64,000 bases of DNA from contig OZ038456.1 in assembly GCA_964036195.1 (NCBI GenBank), positions 24,653,792 to 24,717,791 on the forward strand, written 5' to 3'. A program made the position numbers and the translations under genes. Under the pieces are notes generated by a model that did no database searches, was not told where the DNA came from, and worked only from the letters and a program-made list of their open reading frames with translations. Below are positions 48,511-59,552 of this stretch, in pieces. Origin of the DNA: Sphaerolaimus hirsutus. Its lineage: Eukaryota > Nematoda > Chromadorea > Monhysterida > Sphaerolaimidae. Each line of letters opens with the position of its first letter. Positions within the stretch are counted from its first letter, which is position 1.

Positions 48511-48690
48511 CTGGGAATGGAGCACTGCCATCACTGAGCGTGATGAAACCTTCGCGGGGCCAAACAAGTGCGCACAACTCCTCGGCGGTCATTCCCAGCA
48601 CAGTAGCGAAACGAGATGATGCGTCAAGCAAAAAACACTTTGATTGGAGCTCGCTGTTCCTCACCAACTTCCACATGATGGCGTAAAAAG
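48511..48690 (-). CDS. Candidate exon 3 of an unidentified cellular gene
   Basis: Minus strand: acceptor CTCTATTTCAG before 48690, donor CCCAG then GTTAAT at 48510. 180 bp, starting in phase 1 and ending in phase 1. It encodes FYAIMWKLVRNSELQSKC and FLLDASSRFATVLGMTAEEL, followed by CALVWPREGF. The entry phase matches exactly the exit phase of exon 2 (50577-50706). The LLDASSRF...LGMTAEEL stretch has a loose resemblance to PAS-domain sequences, a weak guess; I do not recognise the gene. Composition is balanced and non-repetitive, unlike the flanking elements. Confidence 0.6.
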
Positions 48691-48734
48691 CTGAAATAGA
48701 GGGCGCCGCTGTATAAGTTGGGTCGGAATAAGTT

Positions 48735-49022
48735 CCAACGCACAACACAATTGTGTCGCGCAGGTAGTGATGGAATGGCGCTGTGGCGCTGGCGCCATTT
48801 CAGGGCGCCAGGGTGTTGTGCCATGGCACCACTTGTGCATGACGCACATTTTGTTGCGCAGTTTTTTGCGCAACAAAAGTTTGTTGTGCAGTTGACAACG
48901 CTGGTGATGGAACACTGCAATAACCTCAAATGGTGCCAGCACTGTGGCGCCATTCCATCACTACCTGCGCGACAAAACTGTGTCGCGCAAAAACTGCGCG
49001 ACACAATTGTGTTGTGCGTTGG
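48735..49022. mobile_element. Palindromic element (CCAACGCACAACACAATTG) enclosing a family E-like core
   Basis: CCAACGCACAACACAATTGT at the left is inverted as ACAATTGTGTTGTGCGTTGG at the right. Inside are TGTCGCGCAG / CTGCGCGACA arms and a core from TAGTGATGGAATGGCGC (48765) to GGCGCCATTCCATCACTA (48963), i.e. family E termini. Because the outer arms are palindromic, a target duplication cannot be read. It is non-coding. Confidence 0.6.
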
Positions 49023-49225
49023 AAATAGAGTGAGTGAGTGAGCCTATAGAGTTGTCTATACACCGTACAAACAAGTCAGTTGACAGAACACCATGTGTTT
49101 TAACACGTATTTAAATACGGGGTTCACATTCCAAGGGGAATGCAGCTGGCTGGCAACTCACCAGCTAGCTGGCCGTGTAGTGAAAATAAGGCCTAGCTGA
49201 ATGACAATTTTCACTGACTTGTGAT

Positions 49226-50273
49226 CAGGGTTGGCAAAATCTCAGAAAAAAATAAAAATAAAATAAAAATAAAATGGAATATTCAAGAATAAAATAAAAT
49301 AAAATAAAATGGAAAATATAAGAATAAAAATAAAAATTGTATAAAAATTCGAATTTTTGTAAAATTTTTGTAAAATTGTATAAAAATTCGTATTTTTGTA
49401 AAATTGTATAAAAATTCATATTATTTGTAAAATTTTATCTCGTTGCTTTAGTTTCTACCTGTTTATTCATGGATCTGGGAGCAGTCCCAAGTGTAAAGTG
49501 TAAAATGTCATGTAAAATGTCATGCAAAGTGTCAATTGTCATGACAAATGTAAGGTCAAGCGTAAATTGTCATGACATGTAAAAAATTAAGTATCAATTG
49601 TCAAGTAAATTGTGTCCAAATCTTATGTTTTATATCTAAATCTTATGTTTTGTATCCAAATTATGTTGTTGTTGTATCCAAATCTTATGTGAACATTTGC
49701 ATACAAAAACATAAGGTTTGGATACAAAAACACAAGATTTGAATACACAATTTACACTTTGCATGACATTTGTCATGACAATTGCCACTTTGCTTGAAAT
49801 TTGACATGACACTTGACATTTTGCATGAGAATTGACACTTTACTTTATATTTGTCAAGACAATTGACAAATTGCATTACATTTTACAAATGTGCCCAGCA
49901 CACTCCACTAGTCCTTCTACTGAAAATGCTAACCATTCTTATCAATAATTGTAACTTTACACTTGCAGCTAGCTAACAATACATACTGCATGCAACTTTT
50001 GAAAAGTAAGGGAAAAATTTGTCACAGGTTTTTCATGTATAGGTCTAATTATAACATTTTTCTGGCCTTGCATGCATGTTTCTGATTTTTTGTAAAATTT
50101 TTGTACAATTTTTGTAAAAATTTTGTAAAATGTGTCATTTTATTTTATTAATGACTTTTGGGAATAAAATAAAATAAAATAAAATGAAACAAGAATAAAA
50201 TTAAAATAAAATAAAATTTTTATACAATTTTTATACAATTTTACTAAAATGAATTTTTATAAAACCAACCCTG
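49226..50273. mobile_element. Family O hAT-like element (AAAAT arrays), 8-bp duplication
   Basis: Starts CAGGGTTGGCAAAATCTC and ends TTATAAAACCAACCCTG, flanked by exact CTTGTGAT at 49218-49225 and 50274-50281. Arms are (AAAATA)n and TTTTTGTAAAATTG units. A family H element lies inside (about 49478-49895). A 158-bp relative is at 61011-61168. No coding sequence. Confidence 0.9.
49478..49895. mobile_element. Family H element nested in family O
   Basis: CTGGGAGCAGTCCCAAGTGT at the left and TTACAAATGTGCCCAGC at the right. The body consists of AATGTCATGTAAA, TGTCATGACAAAT and CCAAATCTTATGTTT units in both orientations, as in 58262-58640 and 60733-61235. Confidence 0.6.
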
Positions 50274-50576
50274 CTTGTGATCAACTTGCTTACAAAGTTT
50301 TAAGAAGCAGCATGTTACCTATTGAATTTTCAATATTTTTTTTCGAAATACCCAACCCCACCCCTCAAAATATCGGCAGGTGTGAGCGAGCTTAGGATAA
50401 AATAACGCCCTAATATTATGGCCTATGGGTGAGTCACTTGCGCCCTCTCGTAACAATGAGGGATGCCACTAGAACGTTCACCCGATTAAAGTGTGAAAAA
50501 GCTGAGTTCACGTTCAGTTTAGCTGAGTTCACGAACAATATCACGTTTAGAAATTCATGCAAGAAACTAGAAATAC

Positions 50577-50706
50577 CTTCATTGTAGATTATTATTGACA
50601 CATTATCTGGTTTTCCTGCAGAAAGTATAGGTGATGTTTCAATGATTTCTTTCATTTTCATTCCATCTGGGTCATCATTGTGTTTTGCACTGAGCTCGCC
50701 CACAAT
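50577..50706 (-). CDS. Candidate exon 2 of the minus-strand cellular gene
   Basis: Minus strand: acceptor AAAAACCTTACAG before 50706; donor GAAG then GTATTT at 50576. 130 bp, phase 0 in and phase 1 out. It encodes IVGELSAKHNDDPDGMKMKE, then IIETSPILSAGKPDNVSI and IIYNE. Entry phase fits exon 1 (50836-50961); exit phase fits exon 3 (48511-48690). The reading is soluble, mixed-charge protein. No family recognised. Confidence 0.65.
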
Positions 50707-50835
50707 CTGTAAGGTTTTTATTGGAAAAATAATCCAGAGTTGTTAAAATACAGATATTTTTGAAAACGTTAACATAAATTTAAATACAAGACACCCTTCT
50801 TTAGAAGGACAAAGAAATACAGTAGCATGGCAAAC

Positions 50836-50961
50836 CTGAGCGAGCTTGGGCTCATAGGCAAGCAGTTTGGACAGCATCGGCTCTCTGGGCATCTTTTTCT
50901 GTCCACTTCTTTCAAACTCAGCCAGTGCATCGACTTCATCCCAGCCAAGCTGCAACGCTTC
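50836..50961 (-). CDS. Candidate exon 1 (internal) of the minus-strand cellular gene
   Basis: Minus strand: acceptor TTGATCACACAG before 50961; donor GCTCAG then GTTTGC at 50835. 126 bp, phase 0 at both ends. It encodes EALQLGWDEVDALAEFERSG, then QKKMPREPMLSKLLAYEPKL and AQ. The intron to exon 2 is 129 bp. Upstream exons must lie beyond the transposon-rich block to the right or outside the window. Three exons agreeing in phase within 2.5 kb is the best evidence for a cellular gene here. Confidence 0.65.
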
Positions 50962-51418
50962 CTGTGTGATCAACATACTGTATTTCCTTTAAATGCCACC
51001 CCCTGGGAGTTGTTTTTTCATTTCAAATTTTGAGGGGGGGTTTAACAAAGGATGGGGTATATTGAGGGTGTTCATTATTTTGTCAGAAACATTCGTGAAA
51101 TTCATAGTAAAGAATAATGTGCTTTTAAGTACACAAAACCAGTAATAAATGTGTCTGAATATAATATATTAGGAACATTGTCAGCATACATTGTGGCCAC
51201 ACAAGCTAGTTTTCATGGTTCCGATTTGAAAACTCAATTTGAAACTGAATGGCGATGCATCACCATACAGTTTTCAAATAATATAAATTTGCATTTTCAG
51301 TTTTCAAAAAGTGTAAACATATGCATGTAATGGTTTCGGCAACTCACATTTGTTGTGTAAATTTAAGATTTGTTGAACATTTTTGTAAACTGTACCGCCG
51401 CGACACATGGCCAACATC
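50962..51418. other. Spacer upstream of exon 1
   Basis: No gene is seen. A short poly-G/GGGTATATTGAGGG remnant (about 51034-51075) resembles family A. GCTAGTTTTCATGG...CAGTTTTCAAAT (about 51207-51310) resembles family L. The last 8 bp CCAACATC is the duplication of the next element. Confidence 0.4.
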
Positions 51419-52258
51419 TAGTGATGGAATGGCGCCATGGCGCTGGCGCCATTTTATGGCGCCAAAGGGCGCCGCGCCATGGCGCCATTGGCGCTTGGCG
51501 CCCTTTTTCTGTGGCGCCCTTGGCGCCTGGCGCCCACATTCTGAAAAGCGCCATGGCGCCCTTGTTCCGTGGGGCCCTTGGCGCCTGGCGCCCTGCTTTA
51601 AAAGGGCGCCAAAAAAGCGCCAGCAGGGTTTAAGGTGAGTGCTGTGTAAATGAAAAAAAAAAATAATCTAAATTCGCTGGAAAAATGGACGACGTGGTGT
51701 GAACGGGTGGAAATCTTTCATCCAGCGGTTCATCAGATGTGTCTGACGGACCAGAATATAAGAATGATGAATCGTTGAACTTGCAAAATCATAAATAAAC
51801 GGATTCAAATAGTTGCAATTCCGTTTTGGTCCATTTCATGGAAACATTGATTGGAAAAGTCTATTTGAAGTGAACGGACTGTTGTCAAATGACAATTTCC
51901 ATTTTGTTTGAATTTGTCATATGGATTTTATTACAAAAAATTTTGTTGCTTGTATTGTTTTTGTGCATTACATCCTGGAAAACGCCAATAAAGAAGTGAA
52001 TGCGTTTGCTGCAGAAACATTTTTATGCGTGTGAATGGTGCTGCAGAAACATTTTTAGCACTTTTAGGGTGTTGTACGCACTTCTTTATCATGGCGCCCT
52101 TGGCGCCTGGCGCCCTATTTTCTAAATGGCGCCATGGCGCCCTTGACACTTGGCGCCCTCTTTCCGTGGTGCCCCTGGCACCTGGCGCCCACTTTCCGAA
52201 TTGTGCCATGGCGCCCTTGGCGCCTGGCACCCTTCTTTCTGGCGCTTTTCCATCACTA
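51419..52258. mobile_element. Family E hAT-like MITE with GGCGCC arrays, complete, 8-bp duplication
   Basis: Starts TAGTGATGGAATGGCGCC and ends GGCGCTTTTCCATCACTA, flanked by exact CCAACATC at 51411-51418 and 52259-52266. Two GGCGCC/GGCGCCTT arrays (about 51430-51630 and 52090-52245) flank about 450 bp of unique sequence, which recurs inverted at about 263-690. The 840-bp size and 8-bp duplication make it the reference copy. It has no transposase. Confidence 0.93.
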
Positions 52259-52284
52259 CCAACATCCACTGCAAAGAATAGGTT

Positions 52285-52620
52285 CCTGATGAGTGTGGAA
52301 GCATGCTGAATATGCGTGATATGGTGCGCTTCCAAACGCTTCCACATGCTTCACCATGAACTTCAGGTGCTTCCAAAATTGTGGAAGACACTTCACAATG
52401 CTAGCGCTTCCACACACTTCACTCACATATACATTTGGACACCAGCTCTTTGTTAAAAAGTGTGAAGTGTCTTCACGCAGATTTTCACAGTGCTTGTGGA
52501 ATTACTAGCATGCTTCATGAAGCCTCTGGAAGCGTTGGCGTGAAGACACTTCCCGACGCTTCATTGTGCATCCACACACCCATTTTGTGCTGTGATCGCT
52601 GCACGCTTTGCCATTCAGTT
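52285..52620. repeat. GGAAGC / GCTTCC-rich irregular repeat
   Basis: TGTGGAAGCATGC, GCTTCCAAACGCTTCCACAT, GTGGAAGACACTTC and CTGGAAGCG alternate in both orientations for about 330 bp. It is probably the subterminal arrays of another TIR element, but I could not fix its ends. A family L-like TTTTCAAAA stretch follows to about 52735. Confidence 0.4.
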
Positions 52621-53049
52621 TTCAAAAATATTCACTTTGGTTTTCATTTTGTGTTTTTGAAGGTGAAAACTGGTGATGCATGACGACACGTCGCCATGCT
52701 TCCAGTTTTCAAAACTGTTTACCAATGTTGAATAGTGCCAGGGTCTCCAAAACATCACCAAATGTGTTGTCAGCGATGTGCCGGTGACATGCCGGTAACA
52801 TGAGTTTTCAACAGCTCGCCAAATTCAAAAAAATAACTTTAAAATGCACTGGGTGGTCATAGAAAGTTCAAATTTGGAAGTCTTTTACAGTGTTTTTTCT
52901 CTATCTAATAGTGGGTACCACACCATGGTAAAAATGCCCAGAACATGTTTTATATAATAAAACAATTTTTTTTTATTTCACAGATTTTTATTTCTATGTT
53001 GTTGTTGTTGACATTGCTCTTGATGCACACTACCTGTGCAGCTTCATAG

Positions 53050-53275
53050 CAAGCTTTTTTTTCAGTAAACAAATAATTTTGGCCCCTGACCGGGGTTGTT
53101 TGGCCCCCGTACCACACAAAAATTTATGGTACTTTTTGGGACTTTGTGGTAATTCTCCCCGGTCAGGGCCAAACGACCCCTGGTGAGAAAAAATATTTTT
53201 TCAGTAAACAGATAATTTTTGGACCTTACAAGGTCCGTTTGTCCCTTGTGCCTCACAAAAATTTATTGCATTAGG
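53050..53275. repeat. Two direct copies of a TTCAGTAAACA...CACAAAAATTTAT unit
   Basis: TTTTTTCAGTAAACAAATAA (about 53056) through ACCACACAAAAATTTATGG is repeated from about 53199 (TTTTTTCAGTAAACAGATAA) through GCCTCACAAAAATTTATTG. Between them are CCCCTGACCGGGG and its inverted CCCCGGTCAGGG. Likely a small hairpin element. Non-coding. Confidence 0.5.
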
Positions 53276-53639
53276 GTGTCGACTAAGTAAGTTTTATTTT
53301 TTTGTGATTTCACTGAAATAGGTCCCTGGACAGTCCCTGGACAGTGATCAACATTTGCGCTAGGGGTAAGCTACGGTCATAAAATTTTAAAACGTATACA
53401 TATCAGGTGTTTTGAGTTTTCACCCAAAGTTTCACCCCTCTAGCTCCACCCACTGCGGAACAGTGGGGGTTACAATTAGCATTCAAAAAATAACCCATGA
53501 TTTATATTTTCGAAAATCACAATAAATATAAATAACCCGTGATTTATATATATTTATATTTTTTTCAAATTCTGAGTGATATATTTATATATATTTTTGA
53601 AATTTGAAAATAAAATCACTGAGAAAATCACTCATACTA

Positions 53640-54091
53640 CCGTATTTCCTCGAAATACCCCCCCCCTCAAAATCCCCCCCCTCCCCTCAAAATACCCCCC
53701 TCAAAATGGACACTATGAACTTATAAACCCCCCCCCCTCGAAATACCCCCCCCCCCAAATTTAGTGTATAGAGAACGTAAATGACAAAGGCTGCGGTTTG
53801 TCATCCGGGAAATGCAGAACACACGTGAAAAACGATGACTCTGTTATGTGAGAACAGTGTTTGTACGTCTACACACTTATAAATGTCTTTAGAGTCTTAT
53901 AAGTGGCGATTTTTGTTGCATTTTTCGACGTCTGCGTACGTTTCAGACGACATTTCAGTACTGGGATTTCAAAAAATTTCTGGCGAAATAATAAACCCCC
54001 CCCCCTCGAAATACCCCCCCTCGTTTAACCCCCCCTCAAAATTCTCACTCTGAAACAATAAACCCCCCGGGGGTATTTCGAGGAAATACGG
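53640..54091. mobile_element. Family A MITE, complete reference copy
   Basis: Starts CCGTATTTCCTCGAAATACC and ends GGTATTTCGAGGAAATACGG, flanked by TA at 53638-53639 and 54092-54093. 452 bp; poly-C arrays with CTCGAAATACC surround a centre containing GCAGAACACACG and GAACAGTGTTTGTAC. TA duplication and short TIRs fit Tc1/mariner-type MITEs (family knowledge). Confidence 0.93.
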
Positions 54092-54350
54092 TAGATATAT
54101 TGTGCTTTATGACTACACAAAAAATAGTTATGTAAGCACACATAGTACAAAAAATAGCTGAAAATAGGCAAAAAAACACATGAAATAGTGATTTTGGAAG
54201 TGAAAATGTATAAAGGGTTATGAAAATTAGTGATTTTGGACAAAAATTCCGGTAAAATTTTGCAAAAATCACTCCAGATAGGGGTTAACCCCTACCAATT
54301 CCTCCATTCGAGACCCCTTGGTAGTTGTTGTAAATGTGCCTGGTCTTGAC

Positions 54351-55269
54351 TAGTGATGTTAAAGGCACCGGGAAAAATGGCACCGCACCGCACCGGCACC
54401 TTTGCCAACGCATGAAAAGGGCACCTGGCACCCTGGGGCACCGGCCAGAAAATGGCACCGCACCGCACCGGCACCGGTGCCTTTTGGAAAAAATGGCACC
54501 GGCACCGAAGGGCACCGGCGGGTTGCCGGTGCTAGCACCGAAAGGCACCGCACCGGGCTGGAATTTCTGAAGTAAATATCGGGCAGTTTCTCAGTGGTCT
54601 CACCTTTGGAAGTGCATATTTCCATGAATTTTCAACCGATTTTGATGGTTGAGCACTTAAAATGATCAGAATGATGTGGCAATCACTTTTATGAAGCAAT
54701 TACAATGATTACAAATGAAAGATAAAATATATAATTCATTACATGGTCCATAGCCACTATTGTCTACTGATTGGAGTCGTTGCTGTACAGAGAATGGAAC
54801 AATCTCTGTCGTAAACTGACAACAAATTTTGAACAAAAAAGTAAGATACATAAATATAAAAATGATTTAAAATTCAACAAAATTTTAGATTCGCTCATCA
54901 GATCACGTATCGGGTATAATGGATTTCACAGTAGGTATATTTATTTGATGGGAGGTTTACAAAATAGGCAAAAACGGTTGGGTAAATATATCGCTGTTTT
55001 TTGAAATATGAATAAGCACATACTATGGACAAAATTGCACAGCAAATGAAGCCCTGGCCGGTGCCTTTCCCGGTGCCTTTTACTTTGCCCTGGTGCTAGC
55101 ACCTTTGGCACCGGCAAAAAAATGGCACCGCACCGCACCGGCACCGGTGCTATTCTGAAAAAAATGGCACCGGCACCGGCATGGCACCCCTGAAGATTGC
55201 AATGGCACCGCACCAGCACCGGTGCTGGTGCCCTTCGGTGCCCCGTGCCCCGGTGCCTTTACATCACTA
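54351..55269. mobile_element. Family E variant with CACCGG / GGCACC arrays, 8-bp duplication
   Basis: Starts TAGTGATGTTAAAGGCACCG and ends CGGTGCCTTTACATCACTA, flanked by exact GTCTTGAC at 54343-54350 and 55270-55277. The termini TAGTGATG/CATCACTA are those of family E, but the arrays are GCACCGCACCGGCACC instead of GGCGCC. The ~500-bp centre is unrelated to the 51419 copy by eye. Confidence 0.92.
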
Positions 55270-55434
55270 GTCTTGACACGATAGTTGTTAAAACGTAAAA
55301 ACGTTTTCCTCAAAAAGTACATATACTTAAGTACTCACTAAATACATTTATCTATACTTTAAAAAAGTACCTGTACTTGCCTTTACATATACTTTTTGAA
55401 AGTGATCGACTACAGATAATGTATTTCAGATAGG

Positions 55435-56952
55435 TAACGATGGCAAAAAAAGATTCGAAAATTCGAAAACATTTTCGAATTTTCGAATTTTTATTTCACC
55501 CCTAGAAAAAACACTTTAAAATCGATTTATTTTTCAAAAAATTCGAAAATTCGAAAATTCAAAAATTCGAAAATAGTTTTCGAATTTTTCAGGGAATTCA
55601 AGGCCACAAAACGCTTTCTTAAGTTCAACGTCTAAATCAATTGACCATTGATTTGTGGAGCATCTAAAAAAGTGTAATGTAACGAGAGAAAAAACATTTA
55701 AAAACCTTTGAAATGGCGTCCGCCGCGGTAGGACCCATATATTGACCCATACATTTTTCGATATTTTCGGTTTCATGCAAAATGCAAAACTTTAGGCACA
55801 GTTTGCTTTGCACCTCAAAAACTCAGCCATTCCTCAACCGATTTTTACCATTTACCATTTAAAATAATCCCAAATGTTTCGAGAGTTCATCTCTGAGCTC
55901 AAATAGGTGATGTACAATTACAATGTATAGGTATACCGATTTGGCGCAATTTCGGAATACGAAATTTGCAGAATATGTTTTGTACATGCCATATTATACA
56001 CCTTCTCGAGATTGACTTGAATCAAAGTCCTCGAACCATCAAAGAATATGATCGATATATATCTTCCCTTAGACATATAAGTAAGTGTCTATCGACCCTT
56101 AGACATCGATTCCAACCTTAGACGTTAGTTATAGCACTTCAGACTTCCTTCCGCATTGTGCACATACAAGTGGGCCAAATCAAAATACAAAATTGTATGC
56201 AACTGATTTGACCTCAGTTATGAACTCTCCACAAATTTGTGATTAAAAAAAGCTAATGGCAAAAATCGGTTGAGAAATAATTGGCTGAGTTGTTGAGGTG
56301 CAGATTTTGCATGTTTCTGACAATGCCCAAAATGTTTGAAAAATTTAGGTTTTCAGATCAATCTCACTCAAGTCCTATCGCAGGTCAGGGGGACATATAG
56401 AGTCACCTCCGATTTACCTGTTATCCCCCCTGTTAACATGAAACCATATCATATTTAAATCTGAGCAATCGTCGCCAAGCAGTTCCAGAGTTATAATCAC
56501 ATGCTCAGTGGCTACCCCCCCTCCTAAAATGCTACCCTCCAGTAACGAAATTTTTGAAAATTTGTGCATGTTGCATATTTGAATTGTTGTTTGTTTTCAT
56601 TGCCTTTCCCTGTGTCAAATCAATGTGTTAATGAAATGAAGAAGCGGCAAACTGTTCCACATAAGTGCTTCCACCATTTGTGATGCTAAATTACTGAAAA
56701 TAAGGTTAAAAACGTGAAAACTGTCCAAATTCAATACTTTTTTGAAAAAAATTCGAAAACTAACCAAAAAAATTCGAAAAGTGCCCAAAAAGATTCGAAA
56801 ATTGCTCAAAAAGATTCGAAAATTCAAAAATTCAAAAATTAAATTTGAAATTCGAAAATTAATTTGGGGAAAAATTCGAAAATTCGAAAATTCATCTGAG
56901 AAAAAACACTTAAAAATTTAAATACTTTTTTCTGGGAGGTTTGCCATCGTTA
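55435..56952. mobile_element. Family N hAT-like element (ATTCGAAAA arrays), 8-bp duplication
   Basis: Starts TAACGATGGCAAAAAAAG and ends GGTTTGCCATCGTTA, flanked by exact CAGATAGG at 55427-55434 and 56953-56960. Arms hold ATTCGAAAATTCG repeats; the ~1-kb centre is unique. Two short minus-strand frames inside are low-complexity. Non-autonomous. Confidence 0.92.
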
Positions 56953-57605
56953 CAGATAGGCCGTGTTATTGGCTTTTTCAAGTCAAAGATTGGAAAAAGG
57001 AAGAAAAAAGTGAGAAATAGGAACAAAATTGCCGAAAAAAGCTGAAAATAGGCACATAACCCATGAACTAGTGTTTTTGAAGGTTAAAATAGTATGAAGT
57101 ATGAGAATTAGCTATTTGAGTGAAAATTAGGGTAAAATTGCTAAATAAATACTCACTTTTAAATTTTCTGGGGTAAAAGTATTTTTCTGATGTTTACTCC
57201 TGAAGTCCTGTGTGAAAGTAAAAAAATTTACTTTACGTTTCCTGTTCTCAGGGGGTGAGTAAAAAACTAAGGGGGTGATTTTGCACTAAACTTGCTCAGC
57301 GTACCTATTGTATTGAATGAATAGTGCTTGTGAAATGATAATTAATGGATTGTGGGATATTAGAGTACATTTTTTGTGCTTGCAAATAGTAAATAAAGCC
57401 CATAATATCAACCGGAATTGAAAAAAAGCATGAGTGATTTTTTGAGATTTTTTTTGAGCTTAGAGTTATTTTTTCAGTAATTTAATTATATTTTCTGAAG
57501 ACCTAGAGTGATTTATATATATTTATATTTTTTCCAAACTTGGAGTAATATATTTATATATATTTTCCAAAAAATAAGTGATTTTTTCGAATGCTAGTTA
57601 CAATT

Positions 57606-58260
57606 TCGGTCATTGTACTGATGTACACATGGTGCTCTAGCTCAACGCTGCTTTAAGTTGTGATCATGAAACTTTGGCCAGTGTAAGCCAGTGTGTTGGC
57701 AATATGCTGATAGTATTCAACACTTTCATCAACATCATTGCTATTAAGGTAAAGTTAATATGCAAATCAGGGTGATGTGCAAGAAACGTGGGAACTGTGA
57801 TGGATGTTTTGATGATCATCTTTGATCATGTTGTATTGCAGTGATTTTAATGTTGTTTTGAAATGTGCAGTAAATAATTATATACATTAAATTTCATTTG
57901 TGTTGTGACCAAATATTTTTGGTTGCTCAAATAATCCCCCAGTCCTGAGATTAGGGTGTATATGCAAGGTGTTCATTTTGTATGCCTTATTTGGACATTG
58001 ATTTTGAAGCTTAATAAGTTGGTCATTTATGGGCTGTTTATGAGCGGTCGACGATTAAAATGATCAGGACAGCGTGCAGATTCAATTGTTGTGGTCGGAT
58101 AAGTGATGTGTAAACTTCATATGCTGATTTGATCCAGTTGAATGAAAATGCATGCAATTTCAGAACTCAATATCTCAGCTATTTCTCAACCGATTTTCAC
58201 CAATAAACACTTAACATGATCAGAATCACCTGGAGTTTCCATATTTATGTTCGGATTTTT
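57606..58260. other. Spacer, no gene seen
   Basis: Mixed-composition sequence without a supported frame or obvious repeat ends. Confidence 0.4.
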
Positions 58261-58261
58261 A

Positions 58262-58640
58262 GCTGCCACTCCTAGACCCTGTAAAAGACCCTGAAAAGTG
58301 TCAAACACCCTGTAAAATATCATGTGTCATGTAAAATACCCTGTAAAGTGTCATGTGTATCCAAATCTTATTTTATAATTTCCAAATCTTATGTTTTTGT
58401 ATCCAAATCTTTTTTTTCACATAAGATTTGGATACAAAAACATAAGATTAGGATATGATTAAATAAGATTTGGATACACATGACACTTTACAGGGTATTT
58501 TACATGATACATGACATCTTACAGGGTCTTTGACACTTTTCAGGGTCTTTTACAGGGTCTTTTACATGACACATGACATTTTACAGGGTCTTTGACACCT
58601 TTACAGGGTCTTTTATAGGGTCTGGGAGTATCCCCAGCAT
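58262..58640. mobile_element. Family H element
   Basis: CCACTCCTAGACCCTGTAAAA at the left and TATAGGGTCTGGGAGTATCC at the right are imperfect TIRs. The body is palindromic units AGACCCTGTAAAA, TGTCATGTGTC and CCAAATCTTATG / CATAAGATTTGG around a hairpin at about 58410-58445. Confidence 0.65.
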
Positions 58641-59040
58641 GTGGTTTATGCCCTTTCTAGTTTACACGCTATTATTATTTTGCATACAGCCTGCAGCAAC
58701 ATTTTTTGATTTCCAAATTATTGAGATTGTGATTTATGATGATCTGTGGTGCACAGCAATAAATACTTTGAATGGCTTTGTCAGTGACAGATTGTTGTTA
58801 GAATTGTTTTTTACAATGGGGTATTTATTGTGGCAAAAACTGTATTTTTCAATGGGACACATTTGTCAATTGAAAAAAGTTCACATTGATGCGATTGAGT
58901 AGTCAATGTTCGATTTATCAAGTGGAGCATTTGATGTTTGCATGTGTTTTACTCTGCTCCAACATGATAGGCACATGGTTTCTGCATGGTATTTTTTACA
59001 AAGTGCAGAAAACTCCTAACTTACATGTTTCATTGTCAAA
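58641..59040. other. Spacer, no gene seen
   Basis: A plus-strand open frame crosses 58573-58902, but it begins inside the family H repeat, is rich in Phe/Leu/Tyr as expected of T-rich DNA, and has no domain. Confidence 0.35.
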
Positions 59041-59552
59041 ATTGAAACAGCTACTCAATTGAGCCCTCAATAAATTACACTTTGAATACCCCCACCCCCA
59101 CTTGAAAAACTGAACATTGAAAAACCTCCCTCTAAATAACTCCTCTATAAAGTTGGCCTTGAATAGTGATGTAAAAACCGCCAGACTTTTGGCACTAAGC
59201 GCCAAAAGCGCCATGGTGCTTTTGGCATGTGAGCACCAAGTGCCAATGGCACCACAGCAAAATAGTGCCAAGCGCCAAAAGCGCCATGGCGCTTTTCAAG
59301 AGCACAGTGCCAAGTGCCAATGGTGCCAAAGGATGTTGGCGCCAAGTGCCAATAGCGCCGGCGCCAAAAAAATTTGCTGCTGCTCAAGTGCAGCAATGCT
59401 AATGCAGTGCTATTTACTCGTGTAAGATGCAAGATTATGCCTAATTGAGTCAAGTTTTCATTTTTTTGTGATGTTTTTTTACAGCTGAGAGTTCTGGTTG
59501 ACAATGGCAAGCCAGTGCGGAAAAAAGTGCTTAGATTTGTATAGATAATGTC

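Larger units (their letters stand above)
53478..57597. mobile_element. Family P element (4.1 kb) filled with nested elements
   Basis: The left end AGCATTCAAAAAATAACCC and right end AAAATAAGTG...GAATGCTAG are imperfect inverted repeats, with GTGATTTATATATATTTATA units in both arms. TTACAATT occurs at 53470-53477 and 57598-57605. Inside lie complete A (53640-54091), E (54351-55269) and N (55435-56952) elements, each with its own duplication. The unique remainder shows no gene. Confidence 0.65.

Noticed and set aside
58573-58902. 109-codon hydrophobic frame that looks like a membrane protein
   Set aside because: It begins within a family H repeat, and its hydrophobicity follows from T-rich DNA.
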